NCBI GenBank assembly: GCA_000433635.1
Contig: HF997822.1
Span: forward strand, 1 to 10,969
From: Ruminococcus sp. CAG:254
Lineage (GTDB): Bacteria > Bacillota > Clostridia > Oscillospirales > Ruminococcaceae
Length of the DNA: 10,969 nucleotides
Direction of reading: 5' to 3'
Positions within the stretch are counted from its first letter, which is position 1; every line of letters starts with the position of its first letter. Of this stretch, positions 5,146-10,969 are shown one piece after another. Under the pieces are notes generated by a model. The model saw only the letters and a program-made list of their open reading frames with translations, did no database searches and was not told the DNA's origin. Made by a program: the position numbers and the translations under genes.

Positions 5146-6810
5146 TTAGCGGCTCTTTCTGCGTGCCCAGATGACAATGCCAATCACAATCGTAATTGCC
5201 GGGAAGACAACCAGAACGACTGTGGTGAGCAACTTCATCTGAGAAGCAGTTGTATTCATCGAAGTGATGTTCATATCCTTTGCAGTGATGACGATGTTGT
5301 CAGATTTTCCGCAAATGGTGTTCAGTGCACTGATGAAGTAATCCGCATTGTTATAGGAGGTATCCTGTGCAACGTAGTAATCGAAGTAACCCATCGAACC
5401 GATGACCATGACATCACTTTCAATTTGACCGTTATCCTGTGCAGCCTGATTCTGAGAGAATGCCATGACAGAATAACTGCTGCGTTCTGCATTGGCAGCA
5501 TCAAAGGTTGTAGTGGTGGTTGTTTCTTCCGTGGTTTCCTCGGTTGCTTCGGTGGTGGTAACACCGTTCTGTGCATCCCAAGCTGCTTCTGCCCGTTCCG
5601 AGTTGCTATCGAGATTCAGCGGAACGCAGTAAGCAGAATCTGCGGTATCCAGCAGGTCGGTAACCACTCTGCCATTGTTGGCATCTCTGGTGAGAATCGG
5701 ACGGGAAACCGGAGCGATAATCGGCAGGGAAGTGTTAGAAAGTCCGCTGCTGTAGTCGCTGCTGGTCTGGTTGACAATTGGAGCATACATTCTCTGATTG
5801 CCGGCAACGAGCAAGGTAACTGCCTGCTGGGTGCTGGAGTTGTCGTCAATGACATAGCTGTTATCGACCACAATGTTCCAATCCTTCAGGAATGCGTCCA
5901 GATTTGGGGTGTTGCCCTGTGTAAAGTCGGCGATGTAGAGTAACCGTTTGCCGAGGTTGCCGTCATTGTGCAGGAACGTTTCCAGCTTGTCAATGGCATC
6001 GACTGTCAGGTCGTTGACCGGAGCTGGCAGCACCAGCAAATCATAGTCATCCGGAGAAATGGTATCGGTGACCATATCCAGCTGTGTAACATCATAGCCG
6101 TTGTCGTCCAGCAGCGTGCTCAGAACCTTGGCAGCATACTGGTTGCCCTGTGTCGGGCTGTAGATGGTGTTGCCGTTAGAAGTGCCGATAAAGCCAACTC
6201 GCTGCGGATTTGCATCGGTAACGTTCATGATGGCATTGGTGAGGGACTGTTCGCCCTTGAATGCGGTGATGCATTCGGACAGGGAAACCTGTCCATAATA
6301 ATAATACTGCAACTTGTCCTGATCCATGTCAAAGAAGTCAGACAGTGGGAATACCTTTACCCGGTCGCCGCTGCAAACAATGACATTATCAGAACTAATC
6401 GTACCGCTGTACTTGCTCTGATATTTTGAGAGAATATCCGGATCTTTGGTGGTGTCGAAGTAAGTTACTTCGATTTCACTGGAATAGCCCTGATATTTTT
6501 TCAGCAGTTCCGTTACCATCTTCAGATAGGAGTCCTTTTCCAAGGTGCTTTCCTCGCTGGAAACGGCAATTTCAACGGGTTCGGTGAGGTTTTTGATATA
6601 GTCAATGGTTTCATCCGAAACTTCGTACAAGTTGGATGATGTCAGGTCGATTTTGGCGTTCGGATACCGTTCCACCAATAAACCGACAACAACATTCACT
6701 AAAATCACAATTGCTGTGACAATGACAGTAATGGCAAACGCAATACCGCCGTATTTCATCTTCTTTTTCCGCTGTCTTTGTTTGATCAGCTTTGCATCCT
6801 GTTGTTCCAT
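5146..6810 (-). CDS. GldG-like ABC transporter auxiliary protein
   Basis: Translation from ATG 6810 gives 554 residues. After a Lys/Arg/Gln-rich cytoplasmic N-terminus comes a membrane helix (about 21-46). A large outside region follows, and a second helix near the C-terminus (about 526-550, MKLLTTVVLVVFPAITIVIG) leads into a basic tail ARRKSR. The outside part starts with 'SSNLYEVSDETIDYIKNLTEPVEIAV', typical of the GldG/ABC_transp_aux (DUF4350-like) family, and continues with 'YFDTTKDPDI', 'DNVIVCSGDR' and 'GEQSLTNAIMNVTDANPQRVGFIG', all usual landmarks. A Thr/Glu-rich insert (418-436) interrupts the C-terminal half. In gliding Bacteroidetes GldG works with GldA and GldF; here it follows a matching ATPase and permease. 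The upstream in-frame TTG at 6840 was rejected because AAGGAGG at 6823-6829 lies within that extension, 12 nt before the ATG. Confidence 0.88.
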   Translation of the reverse strand: MEQQDAKLIKQRQRKKKMKYGGIAFAITVIVTAIVILVNVVVGLLVERYPNAKIDLTSSNLYEVSDETIDYIKNLTEPVEIAVSSEESTLEKDSYLKMVTELLKKYQGYSSEIEVTYFDTTKDPDILSKYQSKYSGTISSDNVIVCSGDRVKVFPLSDFFDMDQDKLQYYYYGQVSLSECITAFKGEQSLTNAIMNVTDANPQRVGFIGTSNGNTIYSPTQGNQYAAKVLSTLLDDNGYDVTQLDMVTDTISPDDYDLLVLPAPVNDLTVDAIDKLETFLHNDGNLGKRLLYIADFTQGNTPNLDAFLKDWNIVVDNSYVIDDNSSTQQAVTLLVAGNQRMYAPIVNQTSSDYSSGLSNTSLPIIAPVSRPILTRDANNGRVVTDLLDTADSAYCVPLNLDSNSERAEAAWDAQNGVTTTEATEETTEETTTTTTFDAANAERSSYSVMAFSQNQAAQDNGQIESDVMVIGSMGYFDYYVAQDTSYNNADYFISALNTICGKSDNIVITAKDMNITSMNTTASQMKLLTTVVLVVFPAITIVIGIVIWARRKSR

Positions 6811-6822
6811 AATCGTTTTCAG

Positions 6823-6829
6823 CCTCCTT
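6823..6829 (-). promoter_or_regulatory. Ribosome binding site fixing the GldG-like start
   Basis: AAGGAGG on the minus strand, immediately before the permease stop-to-start junction, is 12 nt upstream of ATG 6810. A start at TTG 6840 would place the binding site inside the coding region. Confidence 0.75.
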
Positions 6830-6830
6830 C

Positions 6831-7583
6831 TTACCGCCAACGTCTGGTTTCAAATACCCGGACGGTAAAGAAATTAAACAGAACCGCCGTGCTGATATAG
6901 AGCAGAACGCTGGACAGGTTAAACAGTCCATAAGTAAAGTCATAAATGCGGCTGAAGAATGAAACCGATTCCATCGCATTGCCGAGCCAGCCCACAAGGG
7001 TGCTGAGGACAGTGCTTTTGCTGGAAAGAGAATCTGCACTGCTGGAAACTGTTCCGCTCAGGTAGTCGATCATATAGAGGACAACCAGAGAAACGATGCC
7101 CAAAACATAGGCGATGAACTGGTTTGCTGTGAATGCAGACAAAAACAGGGTGATTGCCATGAACGCCGCTCCCATGAGGAAGAGGGCGATAAAATTGGAA
7201 AAGACAATCGACCATGCAACCGTGCCGAAGAAGCTCAGCAGGATGGCATAGACAAAGACAATGGCAATGCCCATTGCATAGACGGTCAGGGCGGCAAAAT
7301 ACTTGCCGAGGACAATGCCGCCGAGGGAAACCGGTGCGGTCAAGAGTCCTTGGTCGGTTTTCTGTGCACGTTCTTCTGAAAGCAGACGCATCGTCAGCAG
7401 CGGCAGAATCAAAACCATGACCAACCGCATCCATGCAAAATAGTTACTCATATCTGTTCGAGCGTAATTCAGACAGAACAGCCAGAACAGAACACCCGAT
7501 CCCAGATAGAATACCGTCAGAAAGACCGGGCCGATGGCGGAGTTGAAGAAAGACCCCAACTCTCTCCGATAAATCGCTCCCAT
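6831..7583 (-). CDS. ABC-2 type permease, GldF-like, six membrane helices
   Basis: From ATG 7583 the protein has 250 residues and six predicted membrane segments (about 17-39, 49-67, 96-118, 126-151, 156-175, 223-243). The N-terminus 'IYRRELGSFFNSAIGPVFLTVFYL' is the typical opening of GldF/NosY-like permeases. Between helices two and three, 'SEERAQKTDQGLLTAPVSLGG' corresponds to the ABC-2 coupling region that meets the ATPase. A serine-rich loop (178-190) lies outside between helices five and six. Family members export or act on unknown substrates; GldF is required for gliding in Flavobacterium, for which there is no sign here. AGGAGG (7593-7598) lies 9 nt before the ATG, inside the end of the ATPase gene, whose stop is one base away. 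A longer reading frame to 7652 was rejected for lack of a ribosome binding site. The 20-nt gap to the GldG-like gene supports one operon. Confidence 0.9.
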   Translation of the reverse strand: MGAIYRRELGSFFNSAIGPVFLTVFYLGSGVLFWLFCLNYARTDMSNYFAWMRLVMVLILPLLTMRLLSEERAQKTDQGLLTAPVSLGGIVLGKYFAALTVYAMGIAIVFVYAILLSFFGTVAWSIVFSNFIALFLMGAAFMAITLFLSAFTANQFIAYVLGIVSLVVLYMIDYLSGTVSSSADSLSSKSTVLSTLVGWLGNAMESVSFFSRIYDFTYGLFNLSSVLLYISTAVLFNFFTVRVFETRRWR

Positions 7584-7584
7584 G

Positions 7585-8613
7585 TTACTTTGCCTCCTCT
7601 TGTTTGGTGTCGGGTTGTTTTGTTGCCGGAGCAGGTTTTTTCGGTGCAGCATCCGGCTCAGTTTTTGTTTGTTCCGGTGTCCATTCGCCCATGGTCACCT
7701 TGAGGAAGATGTCTTCCAGTGTCAGCAGACCGCTTTCCATGCGGTAGATGTTCCAGCCGTGTTCCTGTGCAACGGCATTGACTGCCTTTCGCAGGTCGGC
7801 GTTGTTCTTCGGTTCGATTTCGTAATCGAACAAGCCTGCTTCGAGCTGTGTGGACTGCTGAACCTTTGCCACGTCTGGAATTGCACGCAGAGCCTGTAAA
7901 ACGTCTGCTTCTGCACCATCCAGCCGTACCTTGAGGCGGTGGTTCTGGGACATGGACTGTGCGAGGGTGTCAATTGCACCATCTGCCATCAGTTTGCCCT
8001 TGTTGATGATGATGACCCGGTCACAGACTGCCTGAATTTCCGACAGGATGTGGGAAGAGAGAATAACCGTGTGTCGTTTTCCGAGCCGCTTAATCAGGTT
8101 TCGGATTTCCATCATTTGTTTTGGGTCAAGACCAACGGTTGGTTCATCAAGAATCAGGATTGGCGGATTGCCAACGAGTGCCTGTGCCAGACCGACACGC
8201 TGCCGGTAACCTTTGGACAGATTCTTGATGATGCGGTCTTGCACATCACTGATTTTGCAGAGGTTGCAGATTTCAGTGAGGTGTGCTTTGCGGGGGAGTT
8301 TGCACTTTTTCAGGTCATAGACGAACCGCAGGTAGCCCATAACGGTCATTTCCTGATAGAGTGGCGGCAGTTCCGGCAGGTAGCCGATTTCCCGTTTTGC
8401 CTGGATGGGATTGTCCAGAATGTTGATGTCGTTGATCAGAGCCTCTCCGGAAGAAGAGCTGATGTAACCGGTCAACATGTTCATTGTGGTGGATTTTCCG
8501 GCACCGTTCGGCCCTAAAAAGCCCACAATTTCACCATCTTGTACGGTGAAGCTGATGTCATCGACTGCAAGGTGACTGCCGTAACGCTTGGTCAGATGAT
8601 TTACCGTAATCAT
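7585..8613 (-). CDS. ABC transporter ATPase, GldA/NosF/CcmA-like, with a charged C-terminal tail
   Basis: From ATG 8613 (GGGAGGT about 11 nt upstream) the protein has 342 residues. It shows Walker A GPNGAGKST (34-42), a Q-loop position taken by E81 in IGYLPE, signature LSKGYRQR (132-139), Walker B LILDE (153-157), D-loop GLD (161-163) and H-loop H188. A Glu at the Q-loop is common in the GldA-type branch. The domain after the ATPase core (about 225-305) is the accessory region of exporter ATPases. A Pro/Ala/Lys/Thr/Glu tail (311-342) has no clear homologous part in ordinary members and is low complexity. It powers the permease encoded one base downstream. A longer in-frame start at 8697 was rejected because it would run through the leader hairpin and lacks a binding site. 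The substrate cannot be inferred from the ATPase. Confidence 0.93.
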   Translation of the reverse strand: MITVNHLTKRYGSHLAVDDISFTVQDGEIVGFLGPNGAGKSTTMNMLTGYISSSSGEALINDINILDNPIQAKREIGYLPELPPLYQEMTVMGYLRFVYDLKKCKLPRKAHLTEICNLCKISDVQDRIIKNLSKGYRQRVGLAQALVGNPPILILDEPTVGLDPKQMMEIRNLIKRLGKRHTVILSSHILSEIQAVCDRVIIINKGKLMADGAIDTLAQSMSQNHRLKVRLDGAEADVLQALRAIPDVAKVQQSTQLEAGLFDYEIEPKNNADLRKAVNAVAQEHGWNIYRMESGLLTLEDIFLKVTMGEWTPEQTKTEPDAAPKKPAPATKQPDTKQEEAK

Positions 8614-8641
8614 GCGAAAAGAAGACCTCCCTATTTTGATG

Positions 8642-8664
8642 CAGCTGCAAGGGGATTGCAGCTG
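8642..8664 (-). promoter_or_regulatory. Perfect hairpin in the leader of the ABC operon
   Basis: CAGCTGCAA (8642-8650) pairs with TTGCAGCTG (8656-8664) around loop GGGGA, giving nine perfect pairs. It lies 17 nt upstream of the ATPase ribosome binding site on the minus strand. On the plus strand it is followed by five T (8665-8669), which could make it a weak plus-strand terminator, but no plus-strand gene ends here. No clear sigma-A promoter was found between the gltX terminator and the ATPase start. The hairpin could be a protein site or a processing or stability element. Confidence 0.5.
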
Positions 8665-8683
8665 TTTTTGATTCAGAATCAGC

Positions 8684-8720
8684 AAAAAAAGGGGCAAGGG
8701 TGCATCCCCAGCCCCTTTTT
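8684..8720 (-). terminator. Intrinsic terminator after gltX
   Basis: On the minus strand AAAAAGGGGC (8720-8711) pairs with GCCCCTTTTT (8695-8686). An inner GGG/CCC helix lies around a 5-nt loop, separated by a 2x2 mismatch. A run of seven T (8690-8684) follows. It lies 53 nt after the gltX stop. Because the next minus-strand gene starts at 8613, the ABC operon would need its own promoter or readthrough. Confidence 0.88.
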
Positions 8721-8773
8721 CAACCTATTCCCGAATGATTATAGTCGGATATTGTGAAAATGCTGTGATAATC

Positions 8774-10225
8774 TTACGAAAGGCGGTTTATACCGTCCTG
8801 AACCCGCTTGAGGGTTTCGTCTTTGCCCAAAATGGCACAGAGTTCAATGCCGCCGCCCGGTGTAAACGGCTTGCCGGAGAGGGCAGTCCGCAGCGGCCAG
8901 AGCATCCAGCCATTCTTTACGCCGAGTTCGCCGATTCTTGCGAAAACAGCAGCATGAATGCTGTCTACTGTCCAATCAGAAATGCCTTCCAGAACCGGCA
9001 AGATTTCCGTGAGGGCTTCCTTGGCGGTTTCCGGTGTGGTTTTCATCTTCTTGTGGCGATACAGTTCTACGTCATAATCCGGCAGGGCATCAATGAAATC
9101 CACCTGTTCCGGAATATCGGTGAACAGTTCGGTTCTTGGTTGTAAAACGTGGCAGAGCAGCTGCAGGTCTGCGGTTTCGCTGTGAACCACCTGACGGATG
9201 TACGGAATGGCTTTTTCTGCAAAGGCTTCCGGTGTCATCTTGCGGATATATTCGCCGTTGATGGCTTTCAGCTTAACCGGGTCAAACAGTGCTGGGGATT
9301 TGCTGATACCAGAGATGTCAAACGCCTGAATCAGTTCGTCCATGGTGAAGATTTCCTGTTCGCCAGTCGGTGCCCAGCCCAGCAGAGCGATGAAGTTAAT
9401 GATGGCTTCCGGCAGATAGCCCTTTTCGAGCAGGTCTTGGAAGGAGGCATCCCCGTTCCGCTTGGAAAGCTTGTGGGTCTTGTCCTTCATGACCGGAGAG
9501 CAGTGCACATAAACCGGAACATCCCAGCCGAATGCCTGATAGAGCAGGTTATACTTCGGAGCAGAGGAAAGATATTCGTTACCACGGATGACGTGGGTAA
9601 TGCCCATCAGGTGGTCGTCTACAACATTTGCGAAGTTGTAAGTCGGCATACCATCAGTCTTGATCAGAATCTGATCATCCAGCGTGCTGTTTTCTACGGT
9701 GATATCGCCATAAACTTCATCGTGGAATGTGGTTGTACCATCGAGCGGCATCTTCTGGCGGATAACATACGGAACACCAGCGTCCAGCTTTTCTTGAATT
9801 TCTTCCGGTGTCAGATTCCGGCAGTGCCGGTCATACATCGGAGCGATGTGAGAAGCTTCCTGAATCTTCCGGACTTCTTCGAGCCGTTCCTTGCCGCAGA
9901 AGCAGTAGTAAGCGTGGCCGCTCTTGACCAGCTCTTCTGCATAGCCCTTGAACATGCCCATCCGTTCAGACTGCACATAAGGGCCAACTGGGCCGCCGAT
10001 ATCCGGGCCTTCGTCCCACTTCAAGCCAGCAATGCGGAGGGTGTTATAGATAATATCAACCGCCCCTTCGACATACCGTTCCTGGTCGGTATCTTCGATT
10101 CGGAGAATAAAGTCGCCGTCATATTTTTTTGCCAGCAGATAGGCATACAGAGCGGTTCTCAGGTTGCCGATGTGCATATAGCCAGTCGGGCTTGGTGCAA
10201 ACCGTGTTCTGACACGTTTTTCCAT
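8774..10225 (-). CDS. gltX: Glutamyl-tRNA synthetase (class I aminoacyl-tRNA synthetase)
   Basis: The enzyme joins glutamate to tRNA-Glu using ATP, in the cytoplasm. The 483-residue protein has the family's usual length and the class I marks: FAPSPTGYMHIGNLR with the HIGH-type motif HIGN at 18-21, and the KMSKS-type motif KLSKR at 252-256. The putative zinc site is C108-x-C110 and C135, but the position of the histidine seen in the E. coli enzyme (C-x-H) is N137 here. The C-terminal half (about 330-483) is the anticodon-binding helical region. It cannot be told from sequence whether it also charges tRNA-Gln for the GatCAB route; no gat genes are in the window. AAAGGAAG about 10 nt before the ATG is the ribosome binding site. 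It lies 65 nt after ribF with no visible terminator between, so the two are probably co-transcribed. Confidence 0.97.
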   Translation of the reverse strand: MEKRVRTRFAPSPTGYMHIGNLRTALYAYLLAKKYDGDFILRIEDTDQERYVEGAVDIIYNTLRIAGLKWDEGPDIGGPVGPYVQSERMGMFKGYAEELVKSGHAYYCFCGKERLEEVRKIQEASHIAPMYDRHCRNLTPEEIQEKLDAGVPYVIRQKMPLDGTTTFHDEVYGDITVENSTLDDQILIKTDGMPTYNFANVVDDHLMGITHVIRGNEYLSSAPKYNLLYQAFGWDVPVYVHCSPVMKDKTHKLSKRNGDASFQDLLEKGYLPEAIINFIALLGWAPTGEQEIFTMDELIQAFDISGISKSPALFDPVKLKAINGEYIRKMTPEAFAEKAIPYIRQVVHSETADLQLLCHVLQPRTELFTDIPEQVDFIDALPDYDVELYRHKKMKTTPETAKEALTEILPVLEGISDWTVDSIHAAVFARIGELGVKNGWMLWPLRTALSGKPFTPGGGIELCAILGKDETLKRVQDGINRLS

Positions 10226-10290
10226 GAGAAAAAAACTTCCTTTCGTTTGATAAATATAGGTATAATGATAATTATGGGGAACAGTGGGCT

Positions 10291-10969
10291 TTACTGCTTG
10301 CAGGCAGCTTGTACGGTGCGGATGTTGTCCGCAATGGCAGCTTTCAGCTCGTCCAGACCGGAGAACTTTTGTTCTTTCCGCAGAAAGTCCAGCAGTTCGA
10401 TCCGGCAGAACTGCCCGTATAAATCCCCTTGAAAGCCTAATAAATGGGTTTCCGCAACTGGAATGCAGGCATTGGAAACGGTTGGCTTTGTACCGATGTT
10501 GGTCACGCCGTTCCAGACGCTGCCGTCTTTCAAATAGACCTTTGCCCGATAAACGCCATAGAGTGGCACAAGTTGTTCCGGAGCAAGGGAAAGATTGATG
10601 GTCGGGAACTGAATGGTTCTGCCGAGGGCAGCCCCATGCTGAATGATGCCGGAAATTTGATAGGGTGCACCGAGCAGGCGGTTTGCCTGCTGGATTTTGC
10701 CATCTAACAGCAGCTGTCGAATCCGGCTGGAGGAAATGACCGCTCCATCCTGTTCCACAGCGTCAATCAGTTCGACCGTAAAGCCAAAGGTTTCGCCGAA
10801 CGCTGCCAAGTCGGCAACGCCCCATGCAGCCCGGTTGCCAAATCGAAAATCCCTGCCGCAAAAGAGCTTTTTTGCGTGCATCTGGTCGTGGAGATAGACC
10901 CGACAGAAGGTTTCACCGTCCATCGCTGCAATCTCCGGAAACGGCGGGCTGACAACGGTCTGAATCCCA
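10291..10969 (-). CDS. ribF: Bifunctional riboflavin kinase / FAD synthase RibF, N-terminus beyond the window
   Basis: RibF phosphorylates riboflavin to FMN and adenylates FMN to FAD. About 226 residues are visible; the family is usually about 300, so roughly 80 N-terminal residues with the HxGH-type nucleotide site lie outside. The reading frame stays open to the window edge, and the ATG at 10923 is internal (the preceding codons read SPPFPEIAA). Visible landmarks are the adenylyltransferase core 'CGRDFRFGNRAAWG', the ISSSRIR motif, then the riboflavin kinase domain with 'GAALGRTIQFPTIN' (FMN/ATP-binding), 'NIGTKPTV' and 'ETHLLGFQGDLYGQ'. The gene ends 65 nt before gltX on the same strand, indicating one transcript. 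Confidence 0.95.
   Translation of the reverse strand, partial: GIQTVVSPPFPEIAAMDGETFCRVYLHDQMHAKKLFCGRDFRFGNRAAWGVADLAAFGETFGFTVELIDAVEQDGAVISSSRIRQLLLDGKIQQANRLLGAPYQISGIIQHGAALGRTIQFPTINLSLAPEQLVPLYGVYRAKVYLKDGSVWNGVTNIGTKPTVSNACIPVAETHLLGFQGDLYGQFCRIELLDFLRKEQKFSGLDELKAAIADNIRTVQAACKQ

Noticed and set aside
7939..8517. A 192-codon plus-strand frame opposite the ABC ATPase
   Set aside because: The ATPase motifs on the other strand are complete; no start signal or domain supports this frame.
8738..8766. TATAAT on the minus strand at 8738-8743 as a promoter for the ABC operon
   Set aside because: No -35 match at 16-18 nt and no extended -10 TG. It lies upstream of the gltX terminator, so its transcript would be stopped before the ATPase.
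10238..10266. Plus-strand TATAAT at 10261-10266
   Set aside because: No -35 partner and no plus-strand gene or RNA downstream; it faces the 3' end of ribF.
10253..10281. TATATT (10253-10258) as a separate gltX promoter on the minus strand
   Set aside because: The -35 position reads TTCCCC, a poor match. Readthrough from ribF explains expression without it.
9149..10432. A 427-codon open frame on the plus strand opposite gltX and ribF
   Set aside because: It is antisense to two certain genes, runs across the gltX-ribF gap, has no ribosome binding site or promoter, and its protein has no recognisable domain. It arises from codon bias in the real genes.

Overview
The window looks like core chromosome of a Gram-positive gut Firmicute of the Ruminococcaceae/Oscillospiraceae type (Ruminococcus-like). 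This rests on AGGAGG-type ribosome binding sites, classic TTGACA/TATACT promoters, intrinsic terminators, the rimO-pgsA and ribF-gltX pairs, and exported proteins with Thr/Asp/Ser-rich linkers. No mobile element, CRISPR array, prophage gene or rRNA is visible. The taxonomic assignment is an inference from gene content and style, not a database match.

Layout. Positions 1-134 (minus) hold the end of a tRNA operon: elongator tRNA-Met(CAT), then tRNA-Glu(TTC), cut by the window edge. Its promoter lies at 187-215. The AT-rich gap 135-449 holds two divergent strong promoters, an inverted repeat, short direct repeats and, in the leader of the plus-strand operon, a hairpin followed by six T that resembles an intrinsic terminator. 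Positions 450-3109 (plus) hold rimO, pgsA and a lipoprotein gene in one tight operon, ending at a bidirectional terminator (3142-3185).

Positions 3210-8613 (minus) hold a five-gene operon: ABC ATPase, ABC-2 permease, a GldG-like membrane-anchored protein, a DUF4340-type membrane-anchored protein, and a 94-residue soluble protein of unknown function. The first four resemble the GldA/GldF/GldG transporter of gliding Bacteroidetes plus a DUF4340 partner, but nothing else here points to gliding. Its substrate and role are unknown, and it is the best candidate for an undescribed system. Positions 8774-10969 (minus) hold gltX and the 3' part of ribF, ending in a terminator at 8684-8720 that separates them from the ABC operon.

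How the genes work together. RimO modifies ribosomal protein S12, GltX charges tRNA-Glu (a tRNA-Glu gene is in the same window), RibF makes FMN/FAD, and PgsA makes phosphatidylglycerol phosphate. In Gram-positive bacteria phosphatidylglycerol is the diacylglyceryl donor for lipoproteins such as the one encoded just downstream. The ABC operon would build a membrane complex: ATPase inside, six-helix permease in the membrane, and two large extracytoplasmic domains (GldG-like and DUF4340) held by N-terminal anchors. Several start codons were moved from the longest reading frame to starts that fit the ribosome binding site; these are noted in the entries.
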